In this document: one piece after another, positions 49,945-59,098 of the stretch
Layout of the letters: each line of letters begins with the position of its first letter
Position numbering within the stretch: position 1 is the first letter of the stretch
NCBI GenBank assembly: GCA_016742275.1
Contig: JACVCD010000009.1
Location: 124,001-188,000, forward strand
Source of the DNA: Gemmatimonadaceae bacterium
Lineage (GTDB): Bacteria > Gemmatimonadota > Gemmatimonadetes > Gemmatimonadales > Gemmatimonadaceae
Direction: 5' to 3'
Length of the DNA: 64,000 nucleotides
Notes under the pieces: generated by a model
The model's input: only the letters and a program-made list of their open reading frames with translations
Databases searched by the model: none
What the model was told of the DNA's origin: nothing
Translations under genes and position numbers: made by a program

Positions 49945-51731
49945 GCCGGCACCGTCGCGCCGGCTTTTCTGGCCTTCTTGGCAGCACGCGCAAACTCTCG
50001 GCGTGTCTTGCGATCCGCCCACCAGTCACCAATACCACCACCACGTGAGGTATCCGTGGTCGATTCCACGCGCCAGAGCAGGGCAATGCCGGCCAACGCG
50101 AAGACCACGTTGGCAATCCACATCGCCACATATGCTGGCAGCCGTCCCTTATCGGCCAATGCTTCGCCGCCCATGAGGCAAATGTAGTACAGGCCGAACA
50201 CCACGATGCTCACGCCGATTGTCACACCTACCCCACCACGCGGAAAACGCAGGGCGATTGGCGGGCCGAACAGCACGAAGACCAGGCAGGCAAACGACAG
50301 GGCGAACTTCTTGTGAATTTCGACTGCCAGACTGTCCAACTGCTCACGCGCGGCGATGAGTTGCATACCCGTGTTGTTCACAGCGGCCTGCGCGACCGTC
50401 AGTTCACTGGTATCGGCCGGCGCGGCGGTGACGGCTTGGGTCATTGGGTCGACACCGGCCGCCCGAAGCGCAGAGTCCTGCGAGTAGGTAAGTCCCGGCG
50501 CGGGAGTGTAGCTGCCGCGGGGAAGCACCTGAATGCCGTTGATCGGCGGCGGGAAGGGATTCGTGGAGTCGGGCTGCCCCGGGATTGGCTGACCAGGAAT
50601 CGGCTGGCCCGGCTGACCTGGCTGACCCGTGACAGGAGTCACCACGGTATCGCGGCGGACCGTGTCGCGTTGGACCGTATCGCGGCGCGTCGAGTCCTGA
50701 CGAATCGTGTCTTGCACCAGGCCGGCGACTGTGCTCTGGGCCTTGGCTTTCTTGGGCAGCACCAATGACGCCAGCGACCCCAGGAAGCGATCACAATAGA
50801 GTGAGGCCAGCGGTTCAGCGCGTGGGCGTGCACGCGGCGCGGCAATACGTCGTCGACTGACCTTGTTCAGACGCTCTGTTGACTGGACATATTCCAACCG
50901 AATGCGTTCCACATCGGCGGCATCCGAGCGATAGCGGCGGTGCATTTCGCACACCGTCATCTCGCGATCACCCTTGTAGCTGTCGCCATTCCCGGACATT
51001 TCGAATCCCTGCGCGATGCCCTTCTGCCGCACCGTCTGGATTTGAAAGAAGCTGCGCTGCAGACGACGACTCTCACCACGCACGAATTCCTGCGCAAAGC
51101 CGTCGTACAACTGAATGACCATGTCGCGTCCATTGGGATCGAGCGAAATGATGCCGCTATCGGCATACACTGTCTTGCGTTCGATGCCCTTGGACAAATC
51201 GTAGATGACCACATCGTAGATGCGGTTGGTCTCTGCATTCACGCGCGCCACACGCATGAAAAACATCTCGGTGACCATGTTCATCGCCTGCTCGCGCAGC
51301 GCCACCGTGGGCTTGGTACGAGCAATATCCGACTGCAGAATGCGGAGCCGATGATTGGCGGCTGGCAACACCTGGTCATTGAACCACACCATGAACAGCG
51401 ACAGTGCCAACGCACACAACAGGACCGGCAACATCAGCGAGCGCACACGCACGCCGCTGGCCTTGAATGCGGTGATCTCGTGTTCTGCCGCCATGCGACC
51501 AAACGCGTACAGCGTGGCCACTAGTACGGCCATCGGCATGGTCATGGCAATCGTGAACGGCAGGGACAAGACGAAAAATTCGCCGATCGCCGACCACGGA
51601 AGCCCTTTACCGGCCAGGTTGGCCAGTTGCCGCGCGACATACTGCAGCATGAGCAGTGACGTCAGCGCGGACAGGGCGAATACGAGCGGTCCCACATGCT
51701 CGCGGATGATATAGCGGGTAAGGAGCTTCAC
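49941..51731 (-). CDS. lptF: LptF/LptG family permease with proline/threonine-rich periplasmic insert
   Basis: The 596-aa protein begins LLTRYIIREHVGPLVFALSALTSLLMLQYVARQL, a typical first helix of the family, and has the usual 3+3 membrane helices with FGPPIALRFPRGGVGVTIGVSI near the C-terminus. It is over 200 residues longer than usual. The extra part includes a low-complexity stretch at about residues 340-398 with RDTV repeats followed by PGQP repeats, placed in or next to the periplasmic domain. The GTG at 51731 is used since family similarity starts there; an upstream extension is Arg-rich and unlikely. TTGAAA, an 18-nt gap and GAATTT precede it, with GAATTT ending 5 nt before the GTG. 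Confidence 0.86.
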   Translation of the reverse strand: MKLLTRYIIREHVGPLVFALSALTSLLMLQYVARQLANLAGKGLPWSAIGEFFVLSLPFTIAMTMPMAVLVATLYAFGRMAAEHEITAFKASGVRVRSLMLPVLLCALALSLFMVWFNDQVLPAANHRLRILQSDIARTKPTVALREQAMNMVTEMFFMRVARVNAETNRIYDVVIYDLSKGIERKTVYADSGIISLDPNGRDMVIQLYDGFAQEFVRGESRRLQRSFFQIQTVRQKGIAQGFEMSGNGDSYKGDREMTVCEMHRRYRSDAADVERIRLEYVQSTERLNKVSRRRIAAPRARPRAEPLASLYCDRFLGSLASLVLPKKAKAQSTVAGLVQDTIRQDSTRRDTVQRDTVRRDTVVTPVTGQPGQPGQPIPGQPIPGQPDSTNPFPPPINGIQVLPRGSYTPAPGLTYSQDSALRAAGVDPMTQAVTAAPADTSELTVAQAAVNNTGMQLIAAREQLDSLAVEIHKKFALSFACLVFVLFGPPIALRFPRGGVGVTIGVSIVVFGLYYICLMGGEALADKGRLPAYVAMWIANVVFALAGIALLWRVESTTDTSRGGGIGDWWADRKTRREFARAAKKARKAGATVPA

Positions 51732-51874
51732 GACGTAAATTCCCCGGAGACCACCCGCTTTTTCAAGGGCGCGCCTTCGCCAATTCGCGGAACGGCGCGT
51801 TCGCAGTTCAAGACCGTACCTGGCCCAGCCTGCCCACCCACGGGCTGGCGTTGGTACACCACGATCGGAGTTCG

Positions 51875-54800
51875 GTGCGCAGGCTGCTCCACACATGGGC
51901 ATACGCGACGGCCGGAGCAGTCAGGCGCGTGTCAGTGCCCATGGCGGTATCCCTGGCCATGGCAGCTGCCGGCGTTGTGACTGCTCCTCTGGCCGCACAG
52001 GGTGTCTCGCAGGGCGTCTCTCAAGGGAATACCCAGGGGACGGCGGCTCGTCGCCCCCTCTCGGAGGCAGCCCAGGCTCGTATCGACTCGCTCGTCCTCC
52101 GTCGCCCGACGCGACTGGGGCTGTTCACGCCTATCGCCATCGCGCGCCCTGATCCGGCGTCCGTGGCCGAACGGGTCGTCCAGTTCAATCAGCGATACCG
52201 TGCGATACGCCTTGAGCAGGCCTGGGAACGCACAGTCGCCCGTGCCTTCGTGGCCCAGAGCGTGGCGGTCACCGAGGCCGAGATCGCGCCCACGCCGGAT
52301 ACGCCGCCGCCGGCTCCGGTGGACAGCGGACCGCGCCCTGGAGCACTCGTGCCCTTGGCCCCCCAAAGGCGCTCCGGTGACGCGCAGCAGGCTGCCACGG
52401 ACTTTCTGAACGACATCGGTGATCTGGGCATCTCGCTTGACTCTCGTCTCGAGAGCAAGGTGCAGCGCACCAAGAACGATCGATGCACGGCCAATCAGCT
52501 CACCATCATCGGCAACAACTGCTTCGGATCGCCTTTTCTTCCGAACTTCGATTTCCAGTTCAATGTGCGCACCGGCGGTGTGGTGGCCGAGCGCGTGTTC
52601 GTCAACGTGGACTATTCCTCGCAGCGCGAGTTCGATGCGTCCAACAACATTTCGGTACGCTATCAGGGCAAGACCGACGAAATTCTGCAGACACTGGAAG
52701 TCGGCAATGTCACCTTCCAGACACCGGCGTCCCGATTTCTGACCTCGGGCATTCCGTCAGGCAACTATGGCGTGCAGGCCACCGGACAGTTGGGCGCCAT
52801 GCGCTTCACGTCCATTGTGGCGCAACAGAAGGGAAATGTGTCGAAGGACAATGTCTTCACGGTGGGCGAACGCACGCAGCAGACCGTCGATCGCATCATT
52901 GAAGACATCCAGATCGAAACCCGTCGGTTCTTCTTTACCGTCGATCCACGTCAGTTGGGAGGGTATCCCAACGTCGACATCCTGAATCGCCCGCAGTTGC
53001 AGCAGCTGGCCGCGCAATTGCCGGACAGTCTGCGGCCGGTGCGACTGTATGTGTATCGCCAGCTGGTCGGTGCCGCCAATCAGAATCCGCGTGGTCCGCA
53101 GTTCTCGGTTCGTGGTGCGCGCAATCCGGCGCGGCAGATCTACGAAGTCCTGCGTGAGAACGTGGACTACTATGTCGATCCGTCGCAGTTGTGGATCGCA
53201 CTGGTGCGTCCGCTCAATCTCAATAACGAGCGGCTGGCAATTGCCTACGAAGTGAACGTGAATGGGCGACCGGGCAGGAATCCCAACACGGGTGGCACAC
53301 CGGATATCGAGTTCACGACGGAGCCGCAGTTCGCCAATCTGCTTTGGGAACCGGAACTTCAGCCCAATAACCCGGCGTACTTCCTCCGCGAGATCAAGTC
53401 GATCTATCGCATCGGAGGTGAAGACCTGCAGCGCGAATCGCTCAAGATGCGTGTGGTGACCGGTACTTCGGGTGACCAGGAAAAGCCGGTGGATCCGTCA
53501 CGTGGTGAAACATACCTGCAGCTGTTCGGACTGTCGCAGGCCACCAACTCGGCCACGTTTGACGTCGAGAATCGCGTATGGCCTCGTCCGAATGATCCGA
53601 ACTTCCGCGCCAACTTCTCAGGGTCCGGTCAGCAGAAGCTCATTCCCGACTACTTCGTGGTGTACCCGTCGCTGCAGCCATTCGCGCGTGCGGGTCTTGC
53701 TCAGCCGGCTGCCAATCCGGCCAATGATACGCTTTACAGCTATCCCAACGAGTATCTGTATTCCGCGCAGCGTCCTCAGGCCATCTTCCGTATGGCGGTC
53801 AACTATCTGAGCGAAGGCGGCGGGAATACACAGAGTATCAAGCTCTCCACCATTCAGGTCCGTCCGAATTCAGAACGGGTGGTGATGGAAGGGCGGGAGT
53901 TGGTCAAGGATACCGACTACTCCATCGACTACGATCTCGGACTCATCACCTTCAGTCGTCCGGACACGCTGTTTGCGAGACCCAGGCAAGTGTCGGTGCG
54001 TTATGAAGAGAATCCCCTCTTCGCGATCGCACCCACCACGATTCTCGGATTTGCCTCGCAGTTCCCACTCGACAATGGACAGCTGTCATTCACCGCGATC
54101 TCGCAGTCGCAACGGTCCAGTCTGACGCGTCCGCCGCTGGGCTTTGAGCCTGTTGGCTCGCTTGTGGCCGGTGTGACCGGCAACATGCAGTGGGATGCCA
54201 CCGCTATCTCGTCGGCGCTGCGCAAATTGCCGTTCGCACAAACCACCACGCCATCACGGATTGCGCTGCAGGGTGAGTTTGCGATGAGCAAGCCACAACC
54301 CAATTCGGCTGGACAGGCCTACATCGAATCATTTGAAGGGGAAGCCGAACGACAAATCGGATTGACCGAGGGTTCCTGGTACTTCAGTTCCCGGCCCGCT
54401 CTTGGACAATCGTTGGCCAGCGGTGCAAGCAGCATCTTCACGTTGCCGCGTGCTTCGACACTCGCATACCAGAACAACGGTGTCGATGGCGCCGGCAATT
54501 ACGCGCAATTCAACATCCAGCAGATCGATCCTGCCGTACGCATCGTGGGCGGTGGTGTACAGCCGGCAGAGCAGTTGCTGTGGATGACGCTGTATCCCCT
54601 GCGCACGGGCGGCATTTTTGACTTTCAACCGGGTACCGCGCAGCGGCGATTCGCCTGGACGATTGGCAATAGTAGCAGTCTAGGAGCCACACCGACCGGC
54701 CGCCGCTGGCGCTCGCTGCGCACCGTGTTGAGCCCGAGCGGCGCGGATCTGTCGCGTATTGAGAATCTCGAATTCTTCGTGCTGGTGCAGTCGGAATCAA

Positions 54801-57800
54801 CAAAGATCCGGCGCAATCCCACGCTGGTGTTCGATTTTGGCGACATCAGCGAGAACAGTGTCACATTTGCACCGGAAACACTCACCATTAATGCACCACT
54901 GCGTGCAGGTTTGCCGCCCGACAGCACGTACAGTGGCAAGCGTCTTGTCGGTTACGACTCGCTCGACTCCGAACGTGATCGTCTGTCGCGCGCGTTTAAT
55001 GCGCTCGAAAACGACATCGGTCTGGCGGGAGATCGTGTCGATACACTGGTCGTTATTGACAACACCAGTGGCGCATCCGTAGTCCGCCGCGAACGCAACG
55101 TGCTCCTCTGCACGGCGTCGATTCAGGTCGTTCAGGTGCTTGGGGACAGTCGTGCCAATTGCACAGCGCGCAACAATCGGTTGGACGAAGAGGATATCGA
55201 TCTCGATGGACAGCTCAATCTGCCGTCGAGTGCTATCGATCAGGAATCGATCAAACGATTCGTGGTGGACCTGAGCGATCGTCGGAACTGGACGCGCATG
55301 GGACGCTGCTATCAGCAGCAGGATTCCAGCGCCGCTGGCATTACCAGTGACTCCCTCTGCTGGGTGCAAGTGCGTCTCAACTGGCGCGCGCCAGCAGAAG
55401 AGCTCAACAACCCCAATGATCGCCGCATGCGTGCCATGCGTATGACCATGGTGTCCGGCGCGCAGGCCGGAGACGATGATTTCATCCGCATTGCACTCGC
55501 GCGTTTCCGCCTGGTCGGTGCTCCATGGCTTAAGCGCGGTAACGAGCCGTTGGTGGGTATGGCAGGTGACTCCAGCGGTACCGTAGGCGGCTATGTCGTC
55601 GCCAGCGTTGTCGGTACGCTCGATTCGTCGTCCGTTCTCCCCTATACACCGCCGCCAGGCGTGGTCGAGGCGCCGGAGAATCGGCAGAGTGGCTATGAGA
55701 ACACCCGTATTCAGGTGAACGAAAAGGCCCTGCGTCTTCAGGCCGGGTTGCCGGGACGTCAGTTTCGTCCGTTTGATCGCGCCGAAGCCTTCTTCCGATT
55801 CCCTGAAGGCACCAAGACGTTCATGGGCTATCGCACGCTGCGTCTTTGGATGCGTGGGCGTGGCAATGGGTGGGGAGAGCAGGGTGAGCTCAACGGCTAT
55901 GTAAAGATCGGCCGAGACGAGCACAATTTTTATATGTACCGCACCCCGGTGAATACCGGTGAGTCACAGAGCGCCTGGCTGCCGGAAGTGAATGTCGATC
56001 TCACGCGCTTCCAGCAGTTGCGTGCGCGCCTCGAGAACGCGTTCCTCAGCAACAGCGCCGACTCCATTCAGTGTGGTGGTCGTGATCTTGAACTCATTAA
56101 TCGTTCGGGGAAGCCGCGCGGTCTTGCCGTACGTCGTTTCGCCGTGTGCGAAGACGGCTACATCGTGTACACCGCGGACCCTGCGGTTACGCCACCCAAT
56201 CTGGCAGGTGTGCAGGAGCTGGCGGTGGGTTTTGTGCGCATGGACAGTGTGTCGCGCAGTGGCACCGGCATCATGAATGGTGACACGCTCGAACTGTGGG
56301 TCAATGATGTACGGCTCACCGATGTGGTGGACGATATCGGCTTTGCTGGAGAGTTGGGGCTCAGTATGAACGCCGGAGATCTTGCCGATTTCCGAATCAA
56401 TCTGAGTCGACGCGATCCCAATTTCCGTCAGCTCAACGAAACACCAACATTCCTGACGACCAGCGGAGTGAGCTTCGGCACCACGCTGCACCTCGAGCGA
56501 ATGCTGCCGCAAAAGCTGGGCATCGTTCTGCCGTTCAGTGTGGACTACTCGGGTTCTGGCGTCGATCAGTTGTTTATCAATCGCACCGACGTGCGCGCCA
56601 GCGGTATTGATGGTCTGCGCAATCCCAGTGATCGCCGCGTCAACTACTCCATGGCACTGCGGCGCGCGCAGCCGCTGACTGATGGATGGTACGCACCACT
56701 TGTGAACGGCCTCGCGTTCAATGGCGCTTGGAGTACGGGCAACTCACAGAGCGCGTTCCAGGAGCAGAACAGCAACTCGTACGTGTTCGGCGGTGGGCTC
56801 GTCATGGGTAGTGAGACGCGCGAGTCCAGTCTGCCGGGATTCATGAATGCGCTACTGAACATCTTGCCTTCGGCATGGCGTGACTCAGAAACCATCAAGG
56901 CATTCCGGGCGCAGAAGTTCCGTTGGTCGCCCACGAGCTTCCGTCTCAATAGCTCGCTCGCGCGTACGGCCAATTCCACCACGTCCTTTACCAAGGCCGC
57001 TCAGTCGGTGACGGATACCGGGCAGGTGGTGACCGGGCTGACACAGTTCTGGTCGAATTCCGCAGCGCTCGAGTTCCGCCCCACGCTCGGCTTGACTGCC
57101 AGTGTGAACGCCAGGCAGTTGCTGGATTTGCGCGACTATCGCACGAACATCACCACACCGGACAGCACCGATCGAGGGCAGGCCGCGCACGCCGAGCGGT
57201 TGAAATTTCTCGGAAGCAACATCGGATTGGAACGCGAACGTTCGCTCACGTCTGCCTTCCTGTTTGCTCCAACCATGTCACCATGGCTGCGTCCGCGCGT
57301 GGACTTCACAAGTTCGTTCACGTTGAACAAGGACCCCAATGCCCGTGCTCTGCTGCGCGAAGGCGATAGCACGGGGGCATTCAAGCTGCCAAAGCGATTG
57401 GGCGCCGCGCAGGCGCTCAATCTCGGTACCACGGTCGATTTCGGGCGTCTCATCACGTTGCGATCCGGCGACCAGAGCAAGTGGCGCAAGGTTGGAAATC
57501 TCTTCGCACCGATCGATGTGCAGTGGCAGCAGAGTCTCACGTCCAACTACGACAACACGTCGTACATCCCGGGCTTCGGCTACCAATTGGGACTGGGTGG
57601 TATCGACCTTTTCCGCGGACTCGATACGCGCCTCGCCAGCACGGCAGGACGTTTGCGTCGCGTAACCGCATCAGGCTCGGTGAACTTGCCGTTCTCACTC
57701 GTCGTGCAGTCGCGCGCCGAGAGTGGTACAACGGAGACCTGGACACGTCGTTCGTTGGATGGGTTCCAGGCGCTCATCACGAGTTCGCTGGTGCGGTATC

Positions 57801-58432
57801 CCGATCTTCGTGTGCGCTGGTCATGGCGTCCGCAGAAGTTCAAGAATCTCGTGTCGCAACTGACGCTTGAAGGCAGTCATGTGGTCTCCGAGCAGGAAAC
57901 CACTATTCCGAACGAAACAGGCGGTCTGGCCGATCGCAGTCGTGCGATCGCGCGCAATCAGCCGCTGTCAGCCAATGTGACGTGGGCGTTCCTCGGCAAT
58001 CTCACCACGCTGGCTCAGTATTCCACTGAAGAGCGCGAAGATCTGCGGCCCGGTGCCCTTACCACCACCGAGACGACACGGTCGTCGTTCAATGTGGGCC
58101 GCTCGTTCCGCCTGCCGAAGAGCTGGAACACTCGCACCGGCCGGATGCAGGCCAATCTGTCGTACCAGAGCGAACAGAATCTGTCAGTGGTTGCGGGTTC
58201 CACCATCACCGATTTCCTCGGCAATACCACAACAACCGAACCGTCGGTGCTCACGAACAACGGGCGCCGTGCGTTCAATCTCAATACGAGCACTGACCTG
58301 AATGAGCTGCTTTCGTTCCAGGTCACTGGAAGCCATGTGGTCAACTACGACCGCAACTTCAATCGCCAGCTGTCCAACATGATCTTCTCCGCGGTGCTGC
58401 AGCTGCGGTTCTTTGCTGGCGAGCTGCGCTGA
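51875..58432 (+). CDS. SprA-like giant outer-membrane protein (type IX secretion translocon family)
   Basis: The ~2185-aa protein has a basic then hydrophobic leader ending near VTAPLAAQG and a very long beta-rich body. The region around residues 230-340 (FNVRTGGVVAERVFVNVDY, REFDASNNISVRYQGK, LQTLEVGNVTF, SRFLTSGIPSGNYGVQATGQLG, QQKGNV) and later blocks such as GRELVKDTDYSIDYDLGLITF match SprA/Sov, the 36-strand barrel of Bacteroidota type IX secretion. The C-terminal part is barrel-like and ends LQLRFFAGELR. The GTG at 51875 has GGAG 5 nt upstream; a later GTG at 51935 is possible. It is divergent from lptF. Other T9SS parts are not in the window. Confidence 0.85.
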   Translation: MRRLLHTWAYATAGAVRRVSVPMAVSLAMAAAGVVTAPLAAQGVSQGVSQGNTQGTAARRPLSEAAQARIDSLVLRRPTRLGLFTPIAIARPDPASVAERVVQFNQRYRAIRLEQAWERTVARAFVAQSVAVTEAEIAPTPDTPPPAPVDSGPRPGALVPLAPQRRSGDAQQAATDFLNDIGDLGISLDSRLESKVQRTKNDRCTANQLTIIGNNCFGSPFLPNFDFQFNVRTGGVVAERVFVNVDYSSQREFDASNNISVRYQGKTDEILQTLEVGNVTFQTPASRFLTSGIPSGNYGVQATGQLGAMRFTSIVAQQKGNVSKDNVFTVGERTQQTVDRIIEDIQIETRRFFFTVDPRQLGGYPNVDILNRPQLQQLAAQLPDSLRPVRLYVYRQLVGAANQNPRGPQFSVRGARNPARQIYEVLRENVDYYVDPSQLWIALVRPLNLNNERLAIAYEVNVNGRPGRNPNTGGTPDIEFTTEPQFANLLWEPELQPNNPAYFLREIKSIYRIGGEDLQRESLKMRVVTGTSGDQEKPVDPSRGETYLQLFGLSQATNSATFDVENRVWPRPNDPNFRANFSGSGQQKLIPDYFVVYPSLQPFARAGLAQPAANPANDTLYSYPNEYLYSAQRPQAIFRMAVNYLSEGGGNTQSIKLSTIQVRPNSERVVMEGRELVKDTDYSIDYDLGLITFSRPDTLFARPRQVSVRYEENPLFAIAPTTILGFASQFPLDNGQLSFTAISQSQRSSLTRPPLGFEPVGSLVAGVTGNMQWDATAISSALRKLPFAQTTTPSRIALQGEFAMSKPQPNSAGQAYIESFEGEAERQIGLTEGSWYFSSRPALGQSLASGASSIFTLPRASTLAYQNNGVDGAGNYAQFNIQQIDPAVRIVGGGVQPAEQLLWMTLYPLRTGGIFDFQPGTAQRRFAWTIGNSSSLGATPTGRRWRSLRTVLSPSGADLSRIENLEFFVLVQSESTKIRRNPTLVFDFGDISENSVTFAPETLTINAPLRAGLPPDSTYSGKRLVGYDSLDSERDRLSRAFNALENDIGLAGDRVDTLVVIDNTSGASVVRRERNVLLCTASIQVVQVLGDSRANCTARNNRLDEEDIDLDGQLNLPSSAIDQESIKRFVVDLSDRRNWTRMGRCYQQQDSSAAGITSDSLCWVQVRLNWRAPAEELNNPNDRRMRAMRMTMVSGAQAGDDDFIRIALARFRLVGAPWLKRGNEPLVGMAGDSSGTVGGYVVASVVGTLDSSSVLPYTPPPGVVEAPENRQSGYENTRIQVNEKALRLQAGLPGRQFRPFDRAEAFFRFPEGTKTFMGYRTLRLWMRGRGNGWGEQGELNGYVKIGRDEHNFYMYRTPVNTGESQSAWLPEVNVDLTRFQQLRARLENAFLSNSADSIQCGGRDLELINRSGKPRGLAVRRFAVCEDGYIVYTADPAVTPPNLAGVQELAVGFVRMDSVSRSGTGIMNGDTLELWVNDVRLTDVVDDIGFAGELGLSMNAGDLADFRINLSRRDPNFRQLNETPTFLTTSGVSFGTTLHLERMLPQKLGIVLPFSVDYSGSGVDQLFINRTDVRASGIDGLRNPSDRRVNYSMALRRAQPLTDGWYAPLVNGLAFNGAWSTGNSQSAFQEQNSNSYVFGGGLVMGSETRESSLPGFMNALLNILPSAWRDSETIKAFRAQKFRWSPTSFRLNSSLARTANSTTSFTKAAQSVTDTGQVVTGLTQFWSNSAALEFRPTLGLTASVNARQLLDLRDYRTNITTPDSTDRGQAAHAERLKFLGSNIGLERERSLTSAFLFAPTMSPWLRPRVDFTSSFTLNKDPNARALLREGDSTGAFKLPKRLGAAQALNLGTTVDFGRLITLRSGDQSKWRKVGNLFAPIDVQWQQSLTSNYDNTSYIPGFGYQLGLGGIDLFRGLDTRLASTAGRLRRVTASGSVNLPFSLVVQSRAESGTTETWTRRSLDGFQALITSSLVRYPDLRVRWSWRPQKFKNLVSQLTLEGSHVVSEQETTIPNETGGLADRSRAIARNQPLSANVTWAFLGNLTTLAQYSTEEREDLRPGALTTTETTRSSFNVGRSFRLPKSWNTRTGRMQANLSYQSEQNLSVVAGSTITDFLGNTTTTEPSVLTNNGRRAFNLNTSTDLNELLSFQVTGSHVVNYDRNFNRQLSNMIFSAVLQLRFFAGELR

Positions 58433-58512
58433 GTTCACGGTTCGATTGGTGGAACGCGTTGGAAGGACGCGACGCTCGTTGAAATGATCACGTAGCCGGA
58501 ACGCATCGTCAC

Positions 58513-58518
58513 TATGGT
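58513..58518 (+). promoter_or_regulatory. -10-like hexamer, leaderless geometry
   Basis: TATGGT ends 5 nt before the ATG at 58524. No Shine-Dalgarno sequence is present. Confidence 0.35.
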
Positions 58519-58523
58519 GGCGT

Positions 58524-59033
58524 ATGGCAACGGCGGACGAAAAGAAGGCGCTCGGGTTCCTCCTCTTGCTCGCACTCATCGGTGGCGGTGTGCGGTGGGT
58601 CGGCGTGCAGACCTTCGAGCGCGATGTCCTGGGGGCGGGAAAGCGTCCCCAGGCTGGTGGAGCCGCACGCGCCCTGTCGGCACAGATGGCGGCTATTGAT
58701 TCCGCGCGGCGGGCTCCCAAGGCGTCACGGAAATCCACCAGGACCCGCAAGCCTAAGGCAGGGGCGATTTCCCGGTCCAAACCGGTTGAGACCGGCAGGG
58801 CCCCGGAGCCTCCGCCCACTCCGGAACCGCTGGATATCAACTCCGCCACCGCGGCCGAACTTGAACGGCTGCCGCGGGTTGGACCGGCCCTCGCCCAGCG
58901 CATTGTGGCCTACCGCGACAAGCACGGACCGTTCACCTCCGGAGAGTCGCTCCGTCACGTCCGTGGCATCGGCCCATCCACCGTACGCCTGCTGGAGCCG
59001 CTGGTGACGTTTTCGGGCCGGCACCGTCCATGA
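58524..59033 (+). CDS. ComEA-like helix-hairpin-helix protein
   Basis: The 169-aa protein has an N-terminal membrane anchor (LGFLLLLALIGGGVRWVG), a basic low-complexity linker (about residues 60-105, with SRKSTRTRKPK), and a C-terminal helix-hairpin-helix pair. The pair begins LDINSATAAELERLPRVGPALAQRIVAYRDKHGPF and ends LRHVRGIGPSTVRLLEPLV. This is the ComEA layout, in which the exposed domain binds incoming double-stranded DNA during transformation. The position directly before pilB, pilT and pilC fits a DNA-uptake role. Confidence 0.85.
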   Translation: MATADEKKALGFLLLLALIGGGVRWVGVQTFERDVLGAGKRPQAGGAARALSAQMAAIDSARRAPKASRKSTRTRKPKAGAISRSKPVETGRAPEPPPTPEPLDINSATAAELERLPRVGPALAQRIVAYRDKHGPFTSGESLRHVRGIGPSTVRLLEPLVTFSGRHRP

Positions 59034-59098
59034 AACAGTGAGGGACCCTCCCGGTCCCAGTACCAGAAATTATCAGGCAATTCACGCAACTCAGGAAC

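Noticed and set aside
58439-58465. A GGTTCGATTGG stretch resembling a tRNA T-arm
   Set aside because: No acceptor, D or anticodon arm pairs around it. I found no tRNA or rRNA gene in the window.
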